From NCBI RefSeq assembly GCF_900113015.1, contig NZ_FONV01000008.1, positions 62,001 through 126,000 of the forward strand: a stretch of DNA of 64,000 bases, read 5' to 3'. Below the pieces are notes generated by a model, which worked only from the letters and a program-made list of their open reading frames with translations, was not told where the DNA came from and did not search any database. The translations under genes and the position numbers were made by a program. Of the stretch, positions 31,692 to 39,818 are shown in pieces (position 1 is the first letter of the stretch; every line of letters starts with the position of its first letter). This DNA comes from Actinoplanes philippinensis (lineage in GTDB: Bacteria > Actinomycetota > Actinomycetes > Mycobacteriales > Micromonosporaceae).

Positions 31692-33326
31692 ATGTCCGGC
31701 TGGTCCACCCTGCAGCTCACCGAGTTCTTCAGCGCCATCACCCGCGCCGGAACCGTGTCCACCACCGCGCGCCTGGCCGTCCAGCGCGCCACCGAAGCCA
31801 CCGACGCCGAGGTCGCCGCGGTCGTCTGCGGCGACGAGGTGCCCGCGTCGGTCGGCCTCGGCCGCGCCCCGGCACCGTCGCAGTTCACCCGCCTCGGCCC
31901 CGGCTGCGACGAGACCACCTTCCCCGGCGCCGGGACGATGCACGTCACCGTGCACATCCTCGACCGGGACGCGCCGACCGCCGACCGCCTGATCGTGGCC
32001 CGCGCCGACGAGCCGTTCGCCGCCGAGGAACGCCAGATGCTCCAGGGCATGGCCCGCGTGCTCGGGCTCGCCCTGCGCAGCCTGCGCACCCTGGAGACCG
32101 AACGGCAGCTGCGCCTCGCCCAGGAACGGGAGGCGCTCGCTCGGCTGGAACTGGTTGAAGCCCTCGAACGCCGGGAACGCCTCCTGGAGACGCTGCTGCG
32201 CGTCCAGCGGTCGGCCGGGCAGCAGCCTCTCGCCGAGGTCCTCGACATGATCACCTCCGGCGCGGCCGGGCTCCTCGACGGGGTGACGGTGGCGCTGGTC
32301 CTGCGGGACGCGGTCGCCTCGGTCAGCGGCACGCCCTGTGAAGGATTGACGTTCGCGGCTGATCGGGCGGTGACGGCGGGGGCGCCGATCACCTGCGGTG
32401 ATCTGGAGGCGGCGCCGGTGCACATCAACGGCGACGTGGCCGGGGCGCTGGTCATCGCCACGGCGGGCGCGCCGTCCTCCGCTGTCCCGTTGCCCGTCAC
32501 CGGTGCGCTTCCCGGCGCCGTCTCGCCCTCCGGCGGGGCCTCTTTGCCTGGCGCGGTCTCGTCCTCTGGTGGGGTCTCTTCGCCTGGGGCGGTTTCGTCC
32601 TCTGGTGGGGTCTCTTCGCCTGGGGCGGTTTCGTCCTCTGGTGGGGTCGCGTTGCCTGGCGCTGGCTCTTCCGCCGGCGGTGTCGCGTTGCCCGGCGCCG
32701 CTTCGTCCTCCGGTGCAGGGCCGGGCGTTCGGGATGCTGAGCGGCGCGATGTGCTCGCCGCGTTCGCCGAGCAGGCCAGCCTCGCGCTGACCGGCGCACA
32801 CACCCTCGCCGCCGTGCACGAGGCCCAGCACGACCCGCTGACCCGGCTGCCCAACCGGGCCCTGTTCCTGCAGCGGGTCGAGGAGACCATCACCGACGGC
32901 GCCGCCGCCCTGCTCTACCTGGACCTGGACCTGTTCAAGCAGGTCAACGACACCCTGGGCCACGCCGCCGGCGACGAACTGCTCCGCGCCGTGGCCGGCC
33001 GGCTCCGCGCCGCCGTCCGCGACACCGACATGCCGGCCCGCCTCGGCGGCGACGAGTTCGCCGTGCTGCTGGACCCGCTCACCTACCGCGACCAGGCCCG
33101 CGACATCGCCCAGCGGGTCATCGACGCGATCGCCCAGCCGTACGACATCGCCGGCCGCACCGTCCACACCCGGGCCAGCGTGGGCGTCGCCTACAGCGGA
33201 GGCCGCTCCGCCGAACGCCTCCTGGAGGAGGCCGACCTGGCGATGTACCGGGCGAAGAAGACCCGAAAGGGCACCTACCAGGAGTTCGAGCCGGAGATGC
33301 GACTCGAACTCCCGCAGGTGGTGTAG
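31692..33326 (+). CDS. GGDEF diguanylate cyclase with GAF-like region and repeat insert
   Basis: A 544-residue protein. The N-terminal 130 residues look like a degenerate GAF domain. A helical/coiled segment (LETERQLRLAQEREALARLE, RRERLLETLLRVQRS) precedes a second GAF-like domain (about 180-365) that is interrupted by six 12-residue repeats rich in PGAVSSSGG. The GGDEF domain (about 375-540) has DPLTRLPNRALFLQRV, LLYLDLDLFKQVNDTLGH, an intact RLGGDEFAVL active site and ASVGVAYSG. It should make cyclic-di-GMP. An RxxD inhibitory site is not obvious (VRDTDMPARLGG holds R-D-T-D). Four bases separate it from the FIST gene. Confidence 0.93.
   Translation: MSGWSTLQLTEFFSAITRAGTVSTTARLAVQRATEATDAEVAAVVCGDEVPASVGLGRAPAPSQFTRLGPGCDETTFPGAGTMHVTVHILDRDAPTADRLIVARADEPFAAEERQMLQGMARVLGLALRSLRTLETERQLRLAQEREALARLELVEALERRERLLETLLRVQRSAGQQPLAEVLDMITSGAAGLLDGVTVALVLRDAVASVSGTPCEGLTFAADRAVTAGAPITCGDLEAAPVHINGDVAGALVIATAGAPSSAVPLPVTGALPGAVSPSGGASLPGAVSSSGGVSSPGAVSSSGGVSSPGAVSSSGGVALPGAGSSAGGVALPGAASSSGAGPGVRDAERRDVLAAFAEQASLALTGAHTLAAVHEAQHDPLTRLPNRALFLQRVEETITDGAAALLYLDLDLFKQVNDTLGHAAGDELLRAVAGRLRAAVRDTDMPARLGGDEFAVLLDPLTYRDQARDIAQRVIDAIAQPYDIAGRTVHTRASVGVAYSGGRSAERLLEEADLAMYRAKKTRKGTYQEFEPEMRLELPQVV
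32511..32726 (+). repeat. Six 36-bp in-frame tandem repeats inside the GGDEF protein
   Basis: Units begin at 32511, 32547, 32583, 32619, 32655 and 32691, encoding PGAVSSSGGVSS-type dodecapeptides. Units 2-4 are nearly identical, and the outer units have drifted. This points to expansion by slippage in the centre. Confidence 0.92.
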
Positions 33327-33327
33327 C

Positions 33328-34056
33328 TCAGGGGCCGTCGGGATCGGGCGGCAACCGATGGGCCAGGTCGGCCCGGCCGAAGTCGGCGAGCGCCTTCTGC
33401 AGCAGCTCCATCATCACCGCTTTGTGCTCCGGCCCGAGACCGGCGAGGAACTCCCGGATCACGTTCGCGACCGCGAGCGTGGACGGCCCCGGCCCGGAGG
33501 CCAGCTTCTCGGCGATGCGATCGAACCGGTCGTCGAGCACCTCCTCAAGGCCGGTGGGGTGCTTGTCCAGCCAGTACGTGCGCGCCACCTCGGGTTTGGC
33601 GAAGATGTCGTCGCGCAGGTGGCGCAGCCGTTCGATCTCCAGCCGAGCCTGGAGCCGCTCGACTCGCAGCCGGGTCTGTAGCTTCTCCCACTCGGCGGCG
33701 GCGTCGCGTACCGCCGGGTCGGCGCTGAGCCGCAGCCCTGCTGTCACGTCCCGCGCGTTCGTGTCACGCGGCCATGCCACCCGGCTCAGGCTCGCGTTGA
33801 TCGCGGTCGTGGCCGTTTCGAGGTGCGCGGCGCTGTATCTGCCGGCCTCCTGCCGGGCATGACTGATGACGACGTCCCGAAGTTTGAGCCGGTCCGCGGC
33901 CTCGGTCTCGTAGGGGCCGACCCACCGGATGAGGCAAGCGGCCCGCAGGTAGCTGCCCTCGATGCTGCTGGCCAGGTCGATGACGGGCCGATCCTCGAAC
34001 TGCGCCAGAGCGACGGGTACCGGAGGCGGGGTGAACCAGTCACGCAGAGGGCTCAT
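33328..34056 (-). CDS. Small helical protein, third gene of cyclase/STAND module
   Basis: A 242-residue protein I do not recognise. It starts MSPLRDWFTPPPVPVALAQF. Residues about 30-75 resemble a small beta/alpha domain (DLASSIEGSYLRAACLIRWV, LKLRDVVISHARQEAGRYSA). Residues 115-160 form a strong charged coiled coil (AAEWEKLQTRLRVERLQARL, EIERLRHLRDD), and the C-terminus is helical. No transmembrane helix or catalytic motif is seen. Its start overlaps the NTPase gene by 17 bp, so it is co-translated and probably a partner subunit. The plus-strand GGDEF gene ends 1 bp away. Confidence 0.7.
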   Translation of the reverse strand: MSPLRDWFTPPPVPVALAQFEDRPVIDLASSIEGSYLRAACLIRWVGPYETEAADRLKLRDVVISHARQEAGRYSAAHLETATTAINASLSRVAWPRDTNARDVTAGLRLSADPAVRDAAAEWEKLQTRLRVERLQARLEIERLRHLRDDIFAKPEVARTYWLDKHPTGLEEVLDDRFDRIAEKLASGPGPSTLAVANVIREFLAGLGPEHKAVMMELLQKALADFGRADLAHRLPPDPDGP

Positions 34057-36076
34057 CGAACCGGTCCTTCCGCGCGGCGCTGGTCTCCCAGCCGAGAACG
34101 GTGATCCGTTCCAGGAGGCGTTCCCGGAAGGCAGCGCGTGGTGTCATCGCGTCGCGGCCCTGCCATTCGTGCGTGAAGCCGCGAACGGCGGTGATCATCA
34201 GTGCGGGCGCGGGACCGGGGATCGCGTCGGCGATCGCGGTGACCAGCCAGGCGGCGAAGACCGAGTCGGCGACTGCCAGGTCCAGCCAGCTGTACAGGGT
34301 TTCGCGTACCTCCTCCGGCACGCCGGGCGGCCTCAGCAGACTCCGCAAGGCCGGGCCGGTGGGGAGACGGTTCTCATAGGCGACCCAGATCGCTTCCACT
34401 CCGAGGGCGGTGAGCACCGCGGTGGCGACCCCGAAAGCCGGGGAGCCGCGTTCCGAGGCCCAGCCCAGCACTTTGGTGGCCACGTCGCGGCGCAGTCGTG
34501 GCCGTTCCCAGAGGCGCAGCACGGCTGTCACGATCGACTCGGCCGTCTCGTCGGTGGCGCGGATTGCCAGGTTGTTGATTCGGGTGAGCGCGATCCGCGG
34601 GTAGGCGTCGGCGAGTTCGCTGGAGCAGACCTCGGCTACGACCTGACGGATCTGTGTGCTGGATGACTTTGTTGCCCACAGGTTGAGCAACTGCCGTACC
34701 AGCGAACCGGCTTCCGGGCTCAGCGCGGTGCCGGTGAGCAGCGGGATCAAGGCGCGCCGCAGGCTGGGTTGGTCAGCCCATGCCTTGACGACAGGTGGGA
34801 GGAAGCTGGTGTCGCGATGGCGGATCGTGATACCGAGAAGAGCCTCGGCGATCAGCTCCGGTGCGTCGGCGGACCGGCGGCTCACAACGGGTGCTTTGGC
34901 GAACCAGTCACGCAGGATCATGCGGAACGTGTCCGAGCGGTCCTTGAGGAAGAAGTCGAGCACTGCGGGGCCATAGGCGGGCCGAGTGAACCGCAGACGG
35001 CCATCGGCCTCGGCCACCTCGGCACCGACCTCCTTCGCCAGTTCCCGGATCCCGGCCGCGGAGATGTCGTACCTGCCCGTCGGGCTGCCGTCGAGGCTCT
35101 CACCCAGGCGTTCGGCATAGCGCAGCACCAATCTGGCCGGCGCATTCTCCAGGATCGCGGCGGCGAGCAGGAAGGTTCGCTCGGTGGCGGAATGATGCTG
35201 CTGGAACCAGACGGTCAGCGCCTCGGTCCACTCCTGGAAGGCCTCCGCGATGGTGGCGAGTTGCTGGCCGGACCCCGGATCTTCGTCTGGCACATCGGCG
35301 ACGGCGAGGATCAGTTCGGCGAGACGGATCACCTCTCGGGGCCGCGCCTGACGGATCAGGGAGTGGATCCGCTGGTCGTCAAGCAGTGTTTGCAGGTCGG
35401 TGCGCCGGGCACGGTACCGGATCTCGGCGAGAAGCACCGCCCGTGGTGACGGCGCCGCCACGGAAAGGACATTCTCCGCGACGGCGGCTCCCGTGGCGTG
35501 CCACTCTGTCGAGGTGGCGACCACCACGAGGTAGGAGCCGAGTTTGCTCAGCTTGTCGACGTAGGAGTTCAGCTGAGTCCGGAAGTCCGAGTTCGCCGGC
35601 ACGCCGGTGGGATGCTTGAACAGGTAACCCATGTCGGCGGCAGCCGGCAGGTCGGAAACGGCGAACTGCTGCGGCTGACCGGGGTCCCAGGCGGGGATCT
35701 CCTCCAGGGGCAGGTCCAGCCGACCGAGCACCCCGACAGCGGCCGTGCGCCGCCCGGTGTCCGGCTCCCCCATGAGGACCAGGCAGTGGTGTGCCCGCAG
35801 GAGCCGTTCGGCTTCCGTGCTGTCCACGTCCCGTCCGAACGCCTGGAATTTTCGTTCGACCAGAGTGTCGAGCGTGCGGCGTACATAGTCGCTGCTGAGA
35901 GCCGAGGCGTCGCGGAGACCTTTGACCTGCTTGTGGATGTGCTGGTGCATGCCGCCCTCGTTATGGAGCGCGAACAGCCCGCTGACCTCCCGGATCTGGA
36001 CGGTGGCCAGCTGCTCCTCGAGGGCCTCGATGTCCTCGACGTCCGGGGTGGGCGCCGGCTCGTCCACGGTGCTCAT
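34040..36076 (-). CDS. STAND/AAA-like NTPase homologue with N-terminal amyloid-like motif
   Basis: A 678-residue protein. Residues 32-46 carry SGLFALHNEGGMHQH, closely matching the C-terminus of the preceding cyclase-like protein. A P-loop-like HHCLVLMGEPDTGRRTAAV sits at about 98-114, with Arg instead of the usual Lys, followed by LGSYLVVVATSTEWHATG (sensor-like strand) and a helical C-terminal half (winged-helix-like PREVIRLAELILAVADV, then repeat-like helices to the end). The architecture recalls bacterial NLR-type STAND proteins, but ATP hydrolysis is doubtful given the Lys-to-Arg change. The start overlaps the cyclase stop by 4 bp (ATGA). A role as sensor or scaffold for the cyclase is inferred. 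Confidence 0.72.
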   Translation of the reverse strand: MSTVDEPAPTPDVEDIEALEEQLATVQIREVSGLFALHNEGGMHQHIHKQVKGLRDASALSSDYVRRTLDTLVERKFQAFGRDVDSTEAERLLRAHHCLVLMGEPDTGRRTAAVGVLGRLDLPLEEIPAWDPGQPQQFAVSDLPAAADMGYLFKHPTGVPANSDFRTQLNSYVDKLSKLGSYLVVVATSTEWHATGAAVAENVLSVAAPSPRAVLLAEIRYRARRTDLQTLLDDQRIHSLIRQARPREVIRLAELILAVADVPDEDPGSGQQLATIAEAFQEWTEALTVWFQQHHSATERTFLLAAAILENAPARLVLRYAERLGESLDGSPTGRYDISAAGIRELAKEVGAEVAEADGRLRFTRPAYGPAVLDFFLKDRSDTFRMILRDWFAKAPVVSRRSADAPELIAEALLGITIRHRDTSFLPPVVKAWADQPSLRRALIPLLTGTALSPEAGSLVRQLLNLWATKSSSTQIRQVVAEVCSSELADAYPRIALTRINNLAIRATDETAESIVTAVLRLWERPRLRRDVATKVLGWASERGSPAFGVATAVLTALGVEAIWVAYENRLPTGPALRSLLRPPGVPEEVRETLYSWLDLAVADSVFAAWLVTAIADAIPGPAPALMITAVRGFTHEWQGRDAMTPRAAFRERLLERITVLGWETSAARKDRFDEPSA

Positions 36077-36888
36077 CGCCGCTCTCCCAGGTGCTGGTGC
36101 ATGCCGCCGTGGTTCGTGCCGGTGGACAGCAGGCCGCTGTTGGTGCCGATGTGAACCCCACTCTGTTCCCGGGCGCCTCCGGAGTCGCTGCGTTCCGGTC
36201 GGTCGGGCGCCGGCGGCGGGGTGAGATCGGGAATTCCGAGCAGGTTGCCCGACGGCTGAGGGAGGTAAAGCCAGGCGCGCTGCTGGAACTGCTTTCCGTC
36301 GACCACGGCAGGCACCTCGATGAAGTGGTCCGGGTGCAGGCCCGCGTAGCCCTGCTCGACGACGTCCCCGTACACCCGGTCGGAGACGATCGCGGCCAGG
36401 AACGTCACCTGCGGGCTGGCCGCGGCGAGGATGGCCCGGACCGGCTTGGAGTCGAGCAGCCGGTGGGTGTCGTTGCGGGCCACCCCGTTCCCGCCGAGGT
36501 ACGGGTTCTCGTGCTCCTTGACCGGCCCGACGTTGAGGCTGGCCCGCAACCGGATCAGCGGCTCGGAGGCGCGCCGCTCATTGTTGTAGTCGCCCAGCAC
36601 CCGCTGCAGTTCCGGCAGCAGCGGGTGGATGAGGTACGGCAGGACGTGTGTGGGCAGGCCGACCGCGAAGCCGTCACCGGTCGGTCCGAAGAACGCCGGC
36701 TCGTCCCAGAGCCGTGCCTGGTCGATGCGGGTGAACGCGTTGCCGACCAGCCGGGGGATGAGTCCGCTGATCGACTGGTGCAGACGACCGGGCGTCTTGG
36801 TGAAGTCCTTGGCGTCGACCGCGAGGACGGCCCGGTACGGCGGAAGGTCTTCGGAGGTCACGTACGGTGTGCCGGTTTCCGTGGACAT
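36073..36888 (-). CDS. Class III nucleotidyl cyclase-like protein with C-terminal amyloid-like motif
   Basis: A 271-residue protein. The cyclase signatures can be followed: YRAVLAVDAKDFTK (metal Asp25), AFFGPTGDGFAVGL (GDG, Asp72), LIRLRASLNVGPV (RxxxxxHxG-like strand) and NGVARNDTHRLLDS (Asn139 and Arg143 at the N-x3-R spacing of the transition-state pair), then VTFLAAIVSDRVYGDVV. A proline-rich linker leads to the tail SGVHIGTNSGLLSTGTNHGG-MHQHLGERR (residues about 243-271). It may make a cyclic nucleotide. ATG 36888 has AAGGAG ahead of it. A Crp-type cNMP-binding regulator lies 115 bp upstream on the same strand. Loss of activity cannot be excluded, since purine-specifying residues are not obvious. 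Confidence 0.72.
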   Translation of the reverse strand: MSTETGTPYVTSEDLPPYRAVLAVDAKDFTKTPGRLHQSISGLIPRLVGNAFTRIDQARLWDEPAFFGPTGDGFAVGLPTHVLPYLIHPLLPELQRVLGDYNNERRASEPLIRLRASLNVGPVKEHENPYLGGNGVARNDTHRLLDSKPVRAILAAASPQVTFLAAIVSDRVYGDVVEQGYAGLHPDHFIEVPAVVDGKQFQQRAWLYLPQPSGNLLGIPDLTPPPAPDRPERSDSGGAREQSGVHIGTNSGLLSTGTNHGGMHQHLGERR

Positions 36889-37003
36889 CGGTTCTCCTTG
36901 ACGTGGTGCCGGAAGGACGACGTCATGGTGCGGAGAACCGGTGCCGGTGAACTGCCCGCTGGTGGGCACATCGACAGTGATGGAGGTGACTGTCGGGTGT
37001 GTG

Positions 37004-37654
37004 TCAGAGCGCGGCGATCCGCCGCATCGCGGGCACGTCGCAGATCTGGATCACGCCGCGGCGGGTGCTGATGATCCCGGCGTCGCGCAGAGCGGCGAGT
37101 TCCTCGACGACGGCGTTGCGGGAGGCCCCGACGTAGAGGGCGACGTCCAGCTGCGACATCCGTACCACCGTGCCGTCAGCGACCCGGAGCAGCGCCCGGG
37201 CGAGCCGGGTGCGGACCGGCAGCAGGGTGATCTCGCTGCGGTGGATGTCGGCCTGGCGTAGCCGTTCGACGGTGTAGACCGCGTATCCGGCGGCAGCCTC
37301 CGGCCGGGTCAGGAAGGCGCGGAAGTCGGCGCCGGTCACGAGCTGTGCCCGCACCCGATTCATCGCGATCACGGTGGCCGACCGGAATCCGCGGTCGAAC
37401 GCCGCCATGTCGCCGAGCACGTCTCCCGCCCCGCGCAGCGTCAGCATCGTCTGCCTGCCGTCGTGCTCGGTGCGGACGACTTTGACGGTCCCTTCGCGGA
37501 TCACGTAGACGTGCTGCCCGGCGTCGCCCTGAAGGAAGAGGACCTGCTGTCGCAGGAAGTGCACCGGAACACCGAGCGACAGCAGGTCTTCCCAGTCCTG
37601 TTGCGGGATGTGATTGATGAGATGGCCACACACGAAATCCCCGACACCCGACAC
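37004..37654 (-). CDS. Crp/Fnr-family cyclic nucleotide-binding regulator
   Basis: A 216-residue regulator. The N-terminal cyclic-nucleotide-binding beta barrel contains PVHFLRQQVLFLQGDAGQHV, YVIREGTVKVVRTEHDGRQT and LRGAGDVLGDMAAFDRGFRS (phosphate-binding cassette, with FRS-AT replacing the typical R-T/S-A-T). The C-terminal winged HTH contains MSQLDVALYVGASRNAVVEE and RDAGIISTRRGVIQI. GTG 37654 gives the usual Crp length; an internal GTG at 37633 or a TTG upstream are alternatives. It sits immediately upstream of the cyclase-like gene and could read the signal that gene produces. It may control the module itself. Confidence 0.85.
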   Translation of the reverse strand: MSGVGDFVCGHLINHIPQQDWEDLLSLGVPVHFLRQQVLFLQGDAGQHVYVIREGTVKVVRTEHDGRQTMLTLRGAGDVLGDMAAFDRGFRSATVIAMNRVRAQLVTGADFRAFLTRPEAAAGYAVYTVERLRQADIHRSEITLLPVRTRLARALLRVADGTVVRMSQLDVALYVGASRNAVVEELAALRDAGIISTRRGVIQICDVPAMRRIAAL

Positions 37655-37716
37655 GTACTCACGGTAGTCGATCAACTGCTTGCTGCAACCGTGTCGTGCG
37701 TGCCGGGCCTTGCCGA

Positions 37717-38664
37717 TCAGTGGCCGTGGTGGATCGGCAGCCGATGGCGGAGGAAGAACTTCCAGATGAGCGGGGTCGCGTCGAGCACGCTCGGGACGTC
37801 CGAGTCCGGGTTCGCGGTGGTGCTCGGCCAGTCGTGGCCCAGGCCGTCGATCCGGTAGTGCTCGACCGCCGCGGCGCAGCGCCTCCACACCGAGCGGGTC
37901 ACCGTGGCCACCGGTGTCGAGATCACCGGGCCGGCGGCGCACCGGTTGCGGGCCGCCCAGCCGGCCAGCCAGTCCGGGATCGACGGCAGGATCTTCGCCG
38001 TGCTGCCGTCGTACGGGATCGTGGTGTCGGCCGAGCCGTGGATCTCCAGGACCGGGATCGGCCGGCGCGGCTCACACGCCCCACCCTGCGGGTAGAAAGC
38101 GCCGCTGACCTGCGCGGACGCGGCGATCCGGCCGGACAGCCGGCAGGCCAGCACGCCCGCGAAGCCGCCGCCGTTCGACTTGCCGGACACGTAGATCCGC
38201 GCCGGGTCGACACACAGCTGCCGCTGAAGCTGGTCGAGGAGGTCGCTGGTGAACAGCACGTCGTCGGCGCCGGACGAGTACGGCGCACCCTGGAACGAGG
38301 GCTCACCGTCGGTACCGATCGTGCCCTGCGGGTAGGCGACGATCGCGTCCAGCTCGTTCATCCGGGTGAGTTCCTGCTGATATTCGCTGGTGCGGGTGCG
38401 TCCGTGGAAGGACAGCACGACCGGCGTCGCCGTCCACCTGCGATAGCCGGGCGGGACGTGCAGGAGATAGGTACGGGTGAGCCCACCGCTCAGGATCGTC
38501 CGGGTGGCCGGTGTCCCCGCGGGTGCGGGCGGCGTCTTCCCGCAGCCGGTGGTGCGCACCGGCCGGTCGACGGGGCCCGGCTCGCCGGTGGACGCCCCGG
38601 CGGGCTGACCCGTGACGACGGTCGACAGCAGCAACAGGGCCGGGAGCATGATTCGTCCGAACAT
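37717..38664 (-). CDS. Secreted CE1-type esterase (PHB depolymerase/feruloyl esterase-like, LpqC-like)
   Basis: A 315-residue secreted alpha/beta hydrolase. The signal peptide MFGRIMLPALLLLSTVVTG is followed by GCGKTPPAP and RTYLLHVPPGYRRWTATPVV, oxyanion region SFHGRTRTSEY, nucleophile YVSGKSNGGGFAGVLACRL (Ser), Asp in EIHGSADTTIPYDG, and His in IDGLGHDWPSTT. Conserved Cys residues support an extracellular location. The family (COG3509) includes poly-3-hydroxybutyrate depolymerases and feruloyl esterases. It is on the same strand as the Crp gene but 62 bp upstream, and is probably independent. Confidence 0.9.
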   Translation of the reverse strand: MFGRIMLPALLLLSTVVTGQPAGASTGEPGPVDRPVRTTGCGKTPPAPAGTPATRTILSGGLTRTYLLHVPPGYRRWTATPVVLSFHGRTRTSEYQQELTRMNELDAIVAYPQGTIGTDGEPSFQGAPYSSGADDVLFTSDLLDQLQRQLCVDPARIYVSGKSNGGGFAGVLACRLSGRIAASAQVSGAFYPQGGACEPRRPIPVLEIHGSADTTIPYDGSTAKILPSIPDWLAGWAARNRCAAGPVISTPVATVTRSVWRRCAAAVEHYRIDGLGHDWPSTTANPDSDVPSVLDATPLIWKFFLRHRLPIHHGH

Positions 38665-38845
38665 GACAGCGGGGGCCTCCTCTTGTCAGGCGGCCGGGGC
38701 GCCGCCGGAAGATGCCCCTCACTGTGATCCAGGGCTCATCGAAGGATGCCGTTGTGTTCATTCTGTCGAGGTTCCGGAACACGGCGGCCGTCTGCCGTAC
38801 GCAGAAAGGATTGGTCCCCGCAATCGCCGATGGAAGGCTCGGGCG

Positions 38846-39754
38846 GTGACCACGTTCGCGCTGCACGCGCAGCCCGCCGACGCCGCCTCCTGGCTGGACC
38901 TCGCCCGCCGCGCCGAGGCCGCCGGCTTCGACACCCTGCAGGCCGCCGACCATCCCGGCGTCTGCGCCGCCCCTTACGTCGCGCTCGCCGCCGCGGCTGC
39001 CGTGACCAGCCGCATCAGCCTCGGCGCCTACGTCGCGAACGCCGGCATCCGCGAACCGCTGCTGCTCGCCGCCGACGTCGCCACCCTCGATGTCGTCTCC
39101 GGCGGACGCGCCCGTGTGGGCCTGGGCGCCGGTCATACCCCGGCCGAGTGGCTCGCCGTGGGCCGGGAACGCCCCGACGTCGCCGGCCGTGTCGACCGCT
39201 GCATCGCCGTCGCCGACGCGGTCCGCGCCCTGCTCGACGGCGAGACCGTGACGGTGCACACCCCGCATCTCGACGTGCACGAGGCCCGTCTCGACAAGCC
39301 GCGCCCGGTGCAGGACCGTGTCCCGCTGCTGCTCGGCACCGCGAACACCCGCCTGCTGCGCTGGGGTGGTGCGCACGCCGACCTGATCGGCCTGTCCGGG
39401 CTCGGCCGCACTCTCGCCGACGGCCACAACCACACCGTCCGCTGGCGGCCGGATCAGATCGACGCGCAGATCGAGCAGGTCACCGTCGGGGCGGCGGGCC
39501 GGGCGACGCCGCCGCCGCTGGAGGCGCTGGTGCAGGTCATGGAGATCACCGACGATGCCGAAAAGGTCGCGGCGCCGTTGGCCGACGAGCTCGACATGTC
39601 CGTTCCTGATCTGCTGGCGGCGCCGTTCGTGCTGATCGGCACGGTCGGTGAGATCCGCGCCTCCATCGAGCGCCACGAGAAACGCTGGGGCATCACCCGC
39701 TATGCCGTGCGTCTGCCCGCCTTCGAGGCCGTGCAGGCTCTCGGCCTGCTGTGA
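38846..39754 (+). CDS. LLM-class oxidoreductase (probably F420-dependent)
   Basis: A 302-residue luciferase-fold protein. It has TTFALHAQPADAASWLDLAR, RAEAAGFDTLQAADHPGVCA, SRISLGAYVANAGIREPLLL, ADVATLDVVSGGRARVGLGA and VPLLLGTANTRLLRWGGAHA. It belongs to the TIGR03621-like actinomycete group. The GTG at 38846 has GGAAGG at good spacing. No partner gene is adjacent, and the substrate is unknown. Confidence 0.88.
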   Translation: MTTFALHAQPADAASWLDLARRAEAAGFDTLQAADHPGVCAAPYVALAAAAAVTSRISLGAYVANAGIREPLLLAADVATLDVVSGGRARVGLGAGHTPAEWLAVGRERPDVAGRVDRCIAVADAVRALLDGETVTVHTPHLDVHEARLDKPRPVQDRVPLLLGTANTRLLRWGGAHADLIGLSGLGRTLADGHNHTVRWRPDQIDAQIEQVTVGAAGRATPPPLEALVQVMEITDDAEKVAAPLADELDMSVPDLLAAPFVLIGTVGEIRASIERHEKRWGITRYAVRLPAFEAVQALGLL

Positions 39755-39818
39755 CGTCGGCAACGCCAGGTCCGATTTTCGCTAGCGTCCAGCCGCGCGG
39801 CACGCTTGGCTTGCTTGC

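Noticed and set aside
32511..32726. 36-bp repeats considered as a CRISPR array
   Set aside because: No spacers; a 36-bp period equal to 12 codons inside a coding region. No cas genes anywhere in the window.
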